From positions 11,904,001 to 11,968,000 of the forward strand of contig JBANAY010000004.1 of assembly GCA_037952775.1 (NCBI GenBank): DNA of 64,000 nucleotides. The letters run 5' to 3'. Numbering within the stretch: the first letter of the stretch is position 1; each line of letters opens with the position of its first letter. Below the pieces are notes generated by a model. It saw only the letters and a program-made list of their open reading frames with translations. It had not been told where the DNA came from and made no database searches. This DNA is from Clonostachys chloroleuca (lineage: Eukaryota; Ascomycota; Sordariomycetes; Hypocreales; Bionectriaceae). Both the position numbers and the translations under genes were made by a program. Positions 19,595 through 29,587 of the stretch are shown here, piece by piece.

Positions 19595-21294
19595 CTACAG
19601 GACCCAGGGTTGATCAAACTGCCCAACCCATTCCTCAACCTCCTTCCGCAGAGTCTGGATCTCCTCAACCTGCTTGCCGTCGCCAAGGTGGCTCAGGAAG
19701 GCCTTGACCGTGGCGGGGTTCTTGACACCCTTGGCCTGCGCCTCGGACTTGGCTTCCTTGTCGACGGCGAGGGTTATGCCGATGCCGCGGTGGATGATGT
19801 CGGCGACGCGCTCAAAGTCGGTGGTGGTGAAGCCGCGGGTGGTCATGGCCGGGGTGCCCAGGCGCAGGCCGCCGGGCTTGAGGGCCGACTTGTCGCCGGG
19901 CACGGTGTTCTTGTTGCAGGCGATGCCGCACAGCTCGAGCACGCGCTCGACGCGGGCGCCGTCGACGCCCTTGGGCTTGAGGTCGACGAGGACGAGGTGG
20001 TTGTCGGTGCCGCCCGAGACGAGCGTGTAGCCGAGGGCGTCGGACAGCTGGGCGGCGAAGGCCTTGGAGTTGACGAGCACCTGCTTCTGGTACTCGGCGA
20101 ACTCGGGCGTCTTGGCCTGGCGGAGGGCGGTGGCCAGCGCGGTGATGGTGTGGTTGTGGGGTCCGCCCTGGTGGCCGGGGAAGACGGAGGCGTTGATGGG
20201 GCCCTCGAGGTCGTACTTGACCTCGTCGCCGTTCTTCTTAACGGAGCGGACGCCCTTGCGGAAGAAGATCATGGCGCCGCGGGGGCCGCGCAGGGTCTTG
20301 TGGGTGGTGGTGGTGACAATGTCGGCATACTCGAAGGGAGAGGGGAGGACGCCGGCAGCAACGAGACCGGAGATGTGGGCCATGTCGGCGAGGAGGTAGG
20401 CGCCGACCTCGTCTGCGATGGCGCGCATACGGGCGTAGTCTATGAGGCGCGAGTAGGCGGAGGTACCGGCGATGATGATCTTGGGGCGGTAGAGAAGAGC
20501 ATTTTGGCGCAGCTTCTCGTAGTCAATGAGGCCGGTCTTCTCGTCTAGGACGTACGGCAAGGTCTCAAAGTACTTGGAGACCATGGAGATCTTCTTGGTA
20601 GGGAGCTGGTAGCCGTGAGACAGGTGACCGCCCTGTGGAAGATCAAGACCCATGATGCGTTCATGGGTGTTGAGGAGAGCCGAGTAGGCGTAGAGGTTGG
20701 CGGGTGATCCAGACAGTGCTATCTTGCGTGTCAATAATTGTGCCTCTCAGCATTGATACAGAGAGCGAACTGACCTTGGACATTAACGCCCCATCGATCA
20801 GACTCGAGGCGGAAAGCTTCCAGAGCACGTTTCTGGCACAGTCTCTCGGCCTCGTCGATGTGCTCGTTACCTCCGTAGTATCTGGCTCCGGGGTATCCCT
20901 CAGAGTACTTGTTCTGCATGACACTGCCCAGAGCCTCGAGCACAGACTTGGATGTGAAGTTCTCAGAGGGAATGAGGTTGATGAAGTGCTGCTGCCTCTT
21001 CTCCTCCTGTACTGGGAGTCAGCGTTGTACTTGATTGCCCATGATGGCTTGCACTTACACGCTTGAGAATCGCATGAAGCTCAGGGTCATTCTCCAAGAG
21101 AGAGCCGCCCAGAAGCTGTTGAAAATATATTAGCGAATAATTACTTCCAAATATTTCATCTGCATAGGATTGCCTACAGTCTTGTCTGCTGATGAGAGCG
21201 ACGCGACTGAACGCGACCACTGATATCTATGGGCAGGCGAAAAGGCCTGTTGCAGGCGTCTGCCTGTGAGACCAACTGTGCGTGATCGAGACAT
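19595..21294 (-). CDS. Serine hydroxymethyltransferase, mitochondrial
   Basis: SHMT interconverts glycine plus methylene-THF with serine plus THF. Four exons fit exactly: 21178-21294 (presequence [18 protein letters not shown]...), 21059-21115 ([19 protein letters not shown]), 20775-21006 ([17 protein letters not shown]...[14 protein letters not shown]) and 19595-20718, giving 509 aa ending QFDQPWVL. Introns are 62, 52 and 56 bp. Family landmarks: [30 protein letters not shown], the PLP lysine about K276 in [13 protein letters not shown], and [14 protein letters not shown]. The basic presequence marks it as the mitochondrial isozyme (yeast SHM1 counterpart), which places it in the same compartment as the glycine cleavage system. 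Three motif copies lie upstream at 21638-21725. In the cluster it would build serine from glycine-derived one-carbon units. Confidence 0.96.
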
Positions 21295-21637
21295 GGCTGC
21301 GTTGATGTGGGATATGGCAGACTAGACACGATTGCAGTCGAAGGCTGATGTCAGACGGGAGAATGAACAAAGGAAGAAAAGGAAAGAAGTGTAAAGTTTG
21401 ACTGGGCTGGTATGAAGGTGTGACTGTGGTCGGGAGGAGCTGTCTAGTTGAGCTGCCCGTGTGTGCGCGGCTACTCTGGCGGCCCCGAGCAACGGAGCTT
21501 ATCCGGAAGCGACCCGATAACATCCATCTCTTCAATGGATGGCCGAGATCGAAGCGAGGGGCAAATTCTGCAGATCTGGCCGTATCGTTTCGTGGAGGCG
21601 TGCGCCCGCCCAGCCATGCAGTTTGTTTTCGTTGCTT

Positions 21638-21725
21638 GACTCGGTGACATTTGGCTGTGACTCGGTGAATAGTGCAGACGGAACGTGGAACAACACTAAA
21701 AAAACAGCGCCGCTGTCACTGAGTC
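21638..21725 (+). promoter_or_regulatory. Three cluster motifs upstream of SHMT
   Basis: GACTCGGTGA occurs at 21638-21647 and 21659-21668, again 21 bp apart, each preceded by T (TGACTC core). An inverted A-variant, TCACTGAGTC, follows at 21716-21725 inside the longer block shared with 10166-10191. They lie 344-431 bp upstream of the SHMT ATG. The rest of the 980-bp gap to 22274 contains no gene. Confidence 0.75.
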
Positions 21726-22274
21726 TGGTGGATCAACCGCCGCTCCTCAGGGAGGCCAGCCCCTGGAGTAGGGCCCGCCCGCCCAGGTAGGGGGCATTCA
21801 AGGTTCCGGTCACGCGCTGCCCCCCACTGTAGCCATCAATGGTTCGTCATCTCGGAATTGCAGCAATGGGACCTGTAGACCTGGAGGTTGGCGCGCATCT
21901 GGCATCAATCTCATCCTCAACACCATCGTCAGTAATTAAGCAAATCCCAGGATACTAGCGGCGACTACATGTAGGCTCTGCATGCGATCGATTAAGCTTG
22001 CTCTGTAACATATTATCGATTGAACTGCTTGCATCCCACCGCAGTATGTCACTGCCCGTGTCGTAATCAAGAAGCAATGGAGGACGGTAGGTGCTCGCCC
22101 AAAAAGGAGCAATATTCAAGTGTCGGTGTAACCAAACAGCATGTCGCCGGAAAAAAATAAACCCCCAAGACCCCATGTCCATCAAGGTCTGTCCAATATG
22201 GCTTCACGTGTTTCAACCTCGACAGATTTTTCATTGACGCGAAATCGGGAGCACCAATTGCAACTCTTCCCACC

Positions 22275-23090
22275 ATGAACCCGGCCGAAAAAACCTCAGA
22301 CGATGGCCTAGCCGTTATTCACGTCGCCTTGTTTCGAATGGCAACGAAATCTGTGGCGCATGCGTATAGAACCCTGGGCTACAAGACGCATCATGGCGAT
22401 GAGGACATCCTCGGAAACCCGTGGGAATCCATCGAGCGAGCAGCAGAAGCAACCTGGCCGTCGATCCCAGGCGCCAGACCCCAACCAAGGTTCACTCGCA
22501 AAGACTGGGATGAGCTCTGGGGATCCAAATATGATATCGTCACCGACATGGCCTGTCCATTTGTCGATCAGCTCATTGAGGCATATCCCAATGCCAAAGT
22601 CGTCATTGTTCAGCGGGACTTTGACAGCTGGTGGATAAGCTACAAAGTCGTTGTTTTGGACAAGCTCTTCACAGTCGGACAGACCGTCATGCTTTTTCTC
22701 GTGAGCCATGTCTTGAGATCACGATCCGCCCATGCTTTGACGAAAGTCAGCTACGGGCTTTTTGACGCCAGAAACATGTCTGAGATTGAGGCGAATGCAC
22801 GACACGGTTATGACCAATACTACAAAAAGATTCGGGACATGGTTCCGCCCGAGCGAAGGCTGGAGTACTCTATCGGCGACGGATGGGAGCCGCTGTGCGC
22901 GTTTCTGGGGAAAGACATCCCGGATGTACCATTCCCGCGTCTGAATGATAGGGCTGATAGAAAGAAGAGGCACAAGGAAGGAGAACACATGGTATACCTT
23001 CGAGCAGCTAAGAAGCTTGCTCCCTGGGTGGTTGGCCTCGCAGCGATTGTACTTCCGCTTTCGTACATGTATACGACGGCCAAGAAATAG
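22275..23090 (+). CDS. Sulfotransferase-like protein with C-terminal membrane anchor
   Basis: A single exon of 271 aa starts in a CACCATG context. The layout matches the fungal sulfotransferase family (Sulfotransfer_4 type): an N-terminal nucleotide-binding strand followed by TKSVAHAYRTLGYKTHHGDE, then AYPNAKVVIVQRDFDSWW, equivalent to the 3'-phosphate-binding region, then the C-terminal GWEPLCAFLGKDIPDVPFPR motif that is diagnostic of the family. The PAPS loop, normally RTGT, reads FRMATKSV here, so catalytic competence is uncertain. A hydrophobic stretch (WVVGLAAIVLPLSYMYT) closes the protein and probably anchors it in a membrane. It lies downstream of the glycine block without its own motif copy, so I do not count it in the regulon. 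Confidence 0.7.
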   Translation: MNPAEKTSDDGLAVIHVALFRMATKSVAHAYRTLGYKTHHGDEDILGNPWESIERAAEATWPSIPGARPQPRFTRKDWDELWGSKYDIVTDMACPFVDQLIEAYPNAKVVIVQRDFDSWWISYKVVVLDKLFTVGQTVMLFLVSHVLRSRSAHALTKVSYGLFDARNMSEIEANARHGYDQYYKKIRDMVPPERRLEYSIGDGWEPLCAFLGKDIPDVPFPRLNDRADRKKRHKEGEHMVYLRAAKKLAPWVVGLAAIVLPLSYMYTTAKK

Positions 23091-23194
23091 TCATCCTAGC
23101 AGGCAAGGAGGCCATGTCTGCTGCCGATACGCCTTCTCTACATATACCTATAGAAACGCAATATACCTATCCTTTTCAATTAGAGGGAAAGGTC

Positions 23195-23206
23195 GGGGGG
23201 GGGGGG
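23195..23206 (+). repeat. G12 homopolymer
   Basis: Twelve consecutive G lie in the 3' region shared by the convergent sulfotransferase-like and Zn2Cys6 genes. A second G12 tract occurs at 56504-56515. Confidence 0.9.
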
Positions 23207-23312
23207 AGGAAATGACGACTGCATTACATTTTTTATCATCATCGTAAACTCTGTGTCTTTCTATTATAGTTCCATATACCGAGAATCCGTGTCTCCTCCA
23301 AAGGCTTATAGT

Positions 23313-25037
23313 TCATGCTTCTGGTTTCGGCCTGAAAACCAGAAGTGCCCCCTGGGCAGTAGAAGGACCGACAGCCGGCCACGATGTGCCTTTCTGACCT
23401 GCCAAGCATTTATCGAGATCCAACTGTAGGAAATCAGCTGTTTTGTCACTATCCCAAAACCCTTCCCTTCGGCTACGTAACCGTAATAGAGCTATCGCCC
23501 GTTTCCGTACTTTGGTAACCGGACAAGATCCGTATACCACGACTAGTACAGGGATCAAATCCGCCTTAGTTGTGAAAACTCTTTGCGTTGGGTTCGTCAT
23601 TTTGAGCAACTCCTCCACCTGATCCATTAACCACATACATTTCTCTTCACCAATAACCGGGTCTTCGCCATATGGCTGTTTCATCATTTGAGCCCAGAGG
23701 TATCTCTGAAGCTTCAAGTTGAGGAGTTCATAGCTATGTGGCGGCCTGAGACTTTCGAGAGTTTTCTCGAAGCGGGCTTCCCATTTTCGGAAGCGCCTTC
23801 CAAGGCTCCGGAATGTCTCCTCGTTGATCTCCTTTAGTCGCTCCGGGAACGGCCCTTCAGAGTCGTCCTGGGTGCAGTGCATGTCTGAGAGAAACATATC
23901 AAGATGAGCCAATGCTTTCTCTGCCTCATCGAGACTCTCATAGGGCTTTGTGGGATCTTCGTACCCCTTTGCCAGTTCCGCATATGACGCAAGATCCGGT
24001 ATTATCTTGTCTTCGACAAACATGTTGACGACGGACCCAAGTCCCCGGAATACTGTTGCGATTTCGCGCAGCTTCCCTTCTAATTCGGGTGGTAGGTCGC
24101 GAACAGATGCGAGGAGTCGGCATCCGGCTGTGAGATGTCGTAAGGCTTCGGTCTGGGAGCCTTTCAGGGACTCGATGAATACAAAAAGCAGGCAGCATAT
24201 CAAGACCAGGATTGTATTCTCGGGTTTGGCCTGAGACATGAGAGGCACCAATCGTGTGATGGAGTTCGTGAATTGTTGAGTAACAACTGCCTGATATTTA
24301 GCTTCATGATTGATCCTTGAGGAGTTATCACTGAGGAAGAGCCAGTGGGTAGCTCCCAACGCAGTAACAGCATGCCGAACCAGCGGCTCATTTTGACTCA
24401 GGGCTGGGAGCGTTTTGAGCCAGAATCCGTTAATTCCAGGTGACGGATCAATTTCATTGAGAGTGTAGGTGAAAAAGTGGCTAAGACAACGCTGCTCAAG
24501 GATATTTTTGGTTGGCGGGAGTCTTGGTAGTAACGGGATTCCCGCATGTTGACCACTGATCAGCGTCAATGCTGTTGACTGCTGGCTCAGGGTAATATTA
24601 GGCTCGATCGACGTGGCAGGGCAGCTCTTCTTCTTTTTAGAAGTAGATTCTTTGGCTAAAGGAGAGTAGCCATCACATTTCCAGCCGCCTTCTGTACAGC
24701 GACGACAGAAAGGCTTCTGCTCATCGCACTTCTTCCGGCGAAATCTGAATTGTTTCTTTGTTAGATCAAGAAGAACTCACTGTACTGAGCATCTTGAACA
24801 GCCCCACTAATTAGAGAAGTGGAGATGAAATCTTACTTGCTGCGAGCCTGTCAGTTGACGATCTCCCATACGCACGTCTGTCACCGGTGAGCCTGGTTCT
24901 GAGATAATCACCGGCTTGGCAACTTACCAAGTGATGCAGCCTGTGCGAACTTTGGGGGCATATTTTCTAGTCTTGGGTTTCTTCACAGGCACTTGCCCAT
25001 CGAAGCCCTGCTTAGCAACATTACTCTCCCTGCTCAT
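23313..25037 (-). CDS. Zn2Cys6 fungal transcription factor with a 3-nt micro-exon
   Basis: Exon 1 (24928-25037) encodes MSRESNVAKQGFDGQ...VRTGCIT and breaks after TG of a Cys codon. Exon 3 starts at 24744 with CDE...FCRRC..GGWKCDGY completing the zinc cluster. Joining them directly makes a TGA stop; inserting CAA from 24837-24839, which is flanked by CAG and GTAAG, restores C-x2-C-x6-C and gives an exact 514-aa frame. The remainder is the usual helical fungal-TF region (from about SHFFTYTLNEIDPSPG onward), ending KPEA at TGA 23313. Target genes are unknown. It is convergent with the sulfotransferase-like gene. DNA-binding family certain; the micro-exon is inferred. Confidence 0.8.
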
Positions 25038-26089
25038 ATTATTTGGCAAGATGATCGGGGCCATTCGCAGAATGGCAGGCATTGAAGTTATTATATGACA
25101 TAAGGTATCAAGTGGAGTGGCTGGTGGATGAGTTTTTTTCTCTTGGTTTATGTACAGTGTTTACTAAGCTAACCTAGACCACGTATGGTACCTACACGTG
25201 ATTCCCGAAGCAACTCAAGCATCAATACATGCCTGATTAGCTGTTAGTGAGTTTTTGCCTCAGAGCTAACGAGGAGCAAAGTAATTGAATGCGATTGTAA
25301 ATGCGTTTCCGAAGGTCTAAGACAGATTGTGGGTGGTAAATCAGCTGATGACATATATTGGGCGTTTTCAAATGAATTTTGGGTACTCTTCTCTTGACAA
25401 TGTGCTCACGCGAGTTCCAAACATTAACCGTAATAAAAGGAAAAAGCCAATAGGACTATACTTGGTAAAAATCTACCAGGGATCTAGAAAATTGAATATG
25501 TTTTACCGGTGCTATGCCCTCACTTGGTGAGTTAAGTGTTTTAGAACCTGTAGCGCTGTATAAGGTGGCTATCTGCAAGGAGATAAAATTAGCATGGCGA
25601 TGTTAAAATAGGGTGTATATGAGAAGTTGGGGAGATCTCGTTGTATCTTTCTGGGTATTATTCTCTCCATGTGTACATGTCGTGATTCAAACGCCATGGA
25701 TTAAGTAGCCGAGCTCTGCTGACATAATCAAATTCGCCGTTACTTCTTTGTTAGGTAAAAATAATTGACATGCCAAGGCTAACTAACGCTCGCAAGGTCA
25801 TGACCTGATAAACAAACTCAAGACTGTTGCTGACCGTTCTATTCACCTTACGTCCTCAGTCCAAAAGCAGCAATCTGGGTATTGACAACAGATGGAAACC
25901 ACTCATTTCTTCCCCTATGTTTTCTCTTTAATGTTCTGGTTTAAGAGATCCTAATCATCGGTGCCTCGCCCCTTCTCTGTGCCGTGAATTCTTTTGATAC
26001 CGCAGACTCTCAAAATCACCCAACGTCTTTTTCTTTTCGGCTGCTATCGCATCCAACCTGTCTTCTATTAGCTATTTCAAGGCATCGAG
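25038..26089. other. Divergent promoter region, no gene supported
   Basis: About 1 kb of AT-rich DNA between the starts of the Zn2Cys6 gene and the hypothetical gene at 26090. Only motif-free short ORFs occur. Confidence 0.5.
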
Positions 26090-27331
26090 ATGGACGAAAA
26101 CCCTCCAGAGCAAGAGGTCAATGCCGAGTTTGATCCAGATCAATGCGCTCTCCTACACAATGAGCTCCTTGCCAGAGCAGTCGGTCACATTCCTGACGCC
26201 GCTGAGAACATGCAACAGAACTGCATCCAGATAGCTCTTGAGAATCCTCCAGGGTGGGCGGATACGGATGCATTGCAGAAGGGCGATATTGTTCGTTTCT
26301 TCTCCCAGTTGAATGTTTATGATCCACGGCACGCGCCATTCACAGCGGAGTTTAGACAGCCTGATGCAGTAGCATTCTGGAATCGGACATACGGAGAGAT
26401 GAACGATCCAGACATTATATTACTCTATCCTACCGCATATGATATCCAACAGGATGCCGGTTTATTTCTCGATCTTTTCACAAAGCGAGTGGCTTATGGT
26501 AATTTGGAATGTGTTAGCCTTCCTGCGAGCGATTCCGAGTCATGGGTACCACTCGAGTTTGCGCTTCTGAAATTATTGGAGATGTGGGATCGTGGAAAAT
26601 ACTATTGGATGGACGATAATAGAAGTTCAATATTGATACGGGGATTTACACCCGGAGATCTGGAAGAAACCCTTTCCGCTTGGGAGGGCTTACTGGAGGC
26701 TATCCAAACCCGCCTTGGTGATCCGGGTGAGGACAACTATCGCGATCCTTTGCCCACCAGTCTGATAAACCAATTTCGAATAAGCCCCTTCGCTAAGGCC
26801 TTTCTTACACGGGCCAAACGGCCAAGTTTCACTTTCGTTGGGCCGGGCATTACAGTCTTTACAGATGAAAGATTTGAAGCTGCCATGAACTCAGAGCTTC
26901 CCAACTCGGAACGAAGTCAGTTCATTAAGAGATTTCCCGATGATCCAGACCTCTATCCTTCTCTAATTCTTCCACTTGCCGATGAATCAGTGAGGCTTCA
27001 AACTCCTTTCAACATTCGCGAGAGGTATTTGGAGAGACTCACAATTTCACTCCTTCCCGGACTCTACACGGCAGTTGACGACAAGTTCGCGGACACTATT
27101 CAGCTTGTGACAGCCCAGGCAACTGATAGAGATATGGTTCATAACGTTCAAAGGCCATGGGGCATCGGTAGGGCGCCGCGGTTCGCAGAAATATTCGAGG
27201 TTTGGGCTGGCTATGTTATTGATGGAGTATGGGAGGTCGGTGTGGACGGGGTTTCAACTAACCATGGGTGGTTCACCGACGCAGAGACTAAAGTATATCG
27301 TGAGTTACACTTCATGGAAGACTCTATGTAG
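26090..27331 (+). CDS. Hypothetical fungal protein, 413 aa
   Basis: A single open frame begins at ATG 26090 (GAGATGG) and ends at TAG 27329-27331. The protein is acidic and soluble, without signal peptide, membrane segment or motif that I recognise; it is rich in Trp/Phe and Asp/Glu (for example LLEMWDRGKYYWMDD, EIFEVWAGYVIDGVWEVG). Even codon use over the full length and a long leader with no stop-rich stretches support a real gene. Function unknown. Confidence 0.65.
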   Translation: MDENPPEQEVNAEFDPDQCALLHNELLARAVGHIPDAAENMQQNCIQIALENPPGWADTDALQKGDIVRFFSQLNVYDPRHAPFTAEFRQPDAVAFWNRTYGEMNDPDIILLYPTAYDIQQDAGLFLDLFTKRVAYGNLECVSLPASDSESWVPLEFALLKLLEMWDRGKYYWMDDNRSSILIRGFTPGDLEETLSAWEGLLEAIQTRLGDPGEDNYRDPLPTSLINQFRISPFAKAFLTRAKRPSFTFVGPGITVFTDERFEAAMNSELPNSERSQFIKRFPDDPDLYPSLILPLADESVRLQTPFNIRERYLERLTISLLPGLYTAVDDKFADTIQLVTAQATDRDMVHNVQRPWGIGRAPRFAEIFEVWAGYVIDGVWEVGVDGVSTNHGWFTDAETKVYRELHFMEDSM

Positions 27332-27481
27332 AGGGACAGATTAAAAAAGGTAGAATCCTTGAAAACCGAATCTTAACTTGGGATGGTGAAATCATTACTA
27401 GTTGCATGGCTATCTATCCAGGCATTCCCTGTCTGGTATGGTTGTGATGTGTCCTCGTCGGGTTAAGTCAATGAAATCGCT

Positions 27482-28357
27482 CTATTCAATGTCTCCCGTA
27501 GTAAGAACCAAAATCTGATACTCTTTGTCTTCATGGAAGTCCTTGGCATCCCTCAGCCCGGCTCGACGAGCAAATTTGGCACACCATCCGTGCGCAGCTC
27601 CCAACTCCTCAACTAAATTTTCCAACGACAGTAACGAGACACTTTCCTCTGCGAGTTTTAAAGCTTCTAAATCCGTCTTCGGTACCTCTGAAAACACAGG
27701 CTTCTCATCCTTACGGCTGTAGAGCTCCAGGAGCTCTCTGATTTGCGCTACCCTTCGCCGCCTGATATCAATCACTTCAGCCTCTGGACCTTCGCATGCC
27801 GTGCATGCGCAACGAAACCCCCAATTCGCCAGCTCTTTTGCCCTACTTTCTCTAGAACACGCGACTTCAGTGTACGAGTCCGTGATTTCCTCTCCCTCGG
27901 TGATATCTCTCACCGCATAGACTTCCATTCCAGTCACTTCGTCGTAGACCCAGCACGTGTTCGGCACGCATGAGTGGTTCATGCGGCAAAACGTAGTGAA
28001 CAGCCCAACTTTCAGTCCACCAGAGATGGAAGCAGCGTTGGTGTAGAATTTGGCCAGCACGAGACCAGCATCCCAGTCGGTGCCGGGACATTTCTGGTTG
28101 TGGTAAGACTTGAAGTCTTGCAATTTCTTCGGGTTGTGATATAACTCCATCATCTCGTTCTGAGCCTCAACGGGTAGCTGGCCCATTTTGGTGATCACCC
28201 ATTTTTCTTCAGATTGCGTCTGAACTTCTTCCTTCGAGAGCATCAGGACGGGCTGTTCTTGGATGATGCGAGTGCCTGTCTTGATGGCCACCCTAGCAAA
28301 TAAGCCGTGGCCACCATCCGGTGACCTCTTCAGGGTATATAGTTGCGACCCGGGCAT
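27482..28357 (-). CDS. SET-domain protein (SMYD/SET5-like)
   Basis: One exon, 291 aa. The SET fold is visible: N-terminal GHGLFARVAIKTGTRIIQEQ, then the pseudoknot NHSCVPNT and EGEEITDSYTE, followed by a post-SET cysteine group (FRCACTACEGPEAE). SET proteins of this shape are lysine methyltransferases acting on histones or other proteins; the small size and absence of a MYND finger match many uncharacterised fungal members. The substrate cannot be predicted. Confidence 0.85.
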   Translation of the reverse strand: MPGSQLYTLKRSPDGGHGLFARVAIKTGTRIIQEQPVLMLSKEEVQTQSEEKWVITKMGQLPVEAQNEMMELYHNPKKLQDFKSYHNQKCPGTDWDAGLVLAKFYTNAASISGGLKVGLFTTFCRMNHSCVPNTCWVYDEVTGMEVYAVRDITEGEEITDSYTEVACSRESRAKELANWGFRCACTACEGPEAEVIDIRRRRVAQIRELLELYSRKDEKPVFSEVPKTDLEALKLAEESVSLLSLENLVEELGAAHGWCAKFARRAGLRDAKDFHEDKEYQILVLTTGDIE

Positions 28358-28769
28358 GGTGGGATACCGGTGAGATCTCCCTTTGACATTTTTAAGAGGC
28401 CTGCTCCCGGAGAGTTGGGTTGGGTTCTTGGCAACGAGATTGTGTCGAAGTCAAAATTGGGCAGTGAGGAAAATCTCCTCTGGTGGATCCACTTGCTAAA
28501 ACCCAGGCTTCGTTGCTGCTAGCCCACATCAGCACGCCTATTTGGAGCGACATCGCAGTCATCAATGATCATTCTGCACGAACATGGTGCATCAGGAAAA
28601 CCTTTCACCCGAAACATTCGGGATAAAAATTCTCACGGTTTGCTCATCTTTATTTGGCACGAGTTAAATTATATTAGTGTTGACACTTAGTGGAGATGCT
28701 TGCAAAACATAATCTAGGATTTTACTTGGTGTTGATACGACTTCAGGTCGATTGATATTTTGTTGTGTC
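28358..28769. other. Spacer between SET and NAD(P)-binding genes
   Basis: 412 bp. Both neighbours are on the minus strand, so this is the SET gene promoter plus the 3' end of the upstream gene. No feature recognised. Confidence 0.4.
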
Positions 28770-29587
28770 CTAGAGACCCGCTAGTTTTCTAAACACCGAG
28801 TTCTCCAAGATAGGGAAGTCTCCAATCATTTCGATTCCGGGGCCAGGTTTGAACTGCTCCCGATGTCTCCCCATGGCAGCCTCAGCCAAAAACCTGCCCA
28901 ACGGCTCAGTTGGGCTCGTGTGACTTGGGAACCAAGTGCGGGCAATAGGAGATAAGACAAATCTTGCAGCCTTGATCGGAAAGCTAGGTTCTGGGACGTA
29001 TGGTTGAATCTCAGTGTGAGCGGACGAATCCACGATGGCTGGGCGGACAGACAAGGCATGAAGCAAGGGGTTCTGCTTTCGCATCTCCGCCAAAGAGAGC
29101 TCGGTCTCTCCCTTCACTCGGGCAAAGGTGACTGAACGACTGGTTGGCTGGGAGGTTGCTCCGTTCCCGGATACATAAACAAAGTTGAATGGCTCATTGT
29201 TAGCCGGCAGGGCCTGGAATGCCTTTGCCGACTCAAGAGCCAAGGTTTTTGTGATTCTGACATACTCCCTGGTGTAAATTTAGCCTCCCATAGAGTCGTA
29301 TTTTCACTCCTTCGATTAACCACTTACTCTTTCCCGACTTGTGTTTGGCTAACTCCTAGTGCCCAGACACACCCCGTGGCGCCCTTCAACTGACTGATAA
29401 TTTCTGGGTCATATTTCTCAAAATTCTTGTTGATAATGACATGGACCCGGGGGTCTTTGGTATCCTCTGCAAGCTTGACTGGTCTTCGGCTGAGCACTGA
29501 TATTCTTGTAATGTCTTTCATCTTCATCATGGCATCAAGAACGCCAGAGCCAACATGGCCAGTGGCACCAGTTAAGATAAGATGCAT
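28770..29587 (-). CDS. NAD(P)-binding Rossmann protein (NmrA/epimerase-like)
   Basis: Exon 1 (29328-29587) starts MHLILTGATGHVGSGVLDAM, with the GxxGxxG dinucleotide-binding loop typical of atypical short-chain dehydrogenases. A 59-bp intron (29269-29327) splits a Glu codon; exon 2 (28770-29268) contains FNFVYVSGNGATSQP and LSVRPAIVDSS, to a total of 252 aa. The family includes NAD(P)H sensors and nucleoside-diphosphate-sugar epimerase-like enzymes. The YxxxK catalytic pair of classic SDRs is not evident, so a redox-sensor or unknown enzymatic role is possible. Confidence 0.75.

Noticed and set aside
19610..20548. 312-aa plus-strand ORF opposite SHMT
   Set aside because: Same antisense effect of codon bias; no domain, and SHMT on the other strand is certain.
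23313..25037. Inclusion of the Zn2Cys6 factor in the glycine regulon
   Set aside because: No cluster motif upstream of it (25038-26089) and it is separated from the block by the sulfotransferase-like gene; linkage alone is weak.
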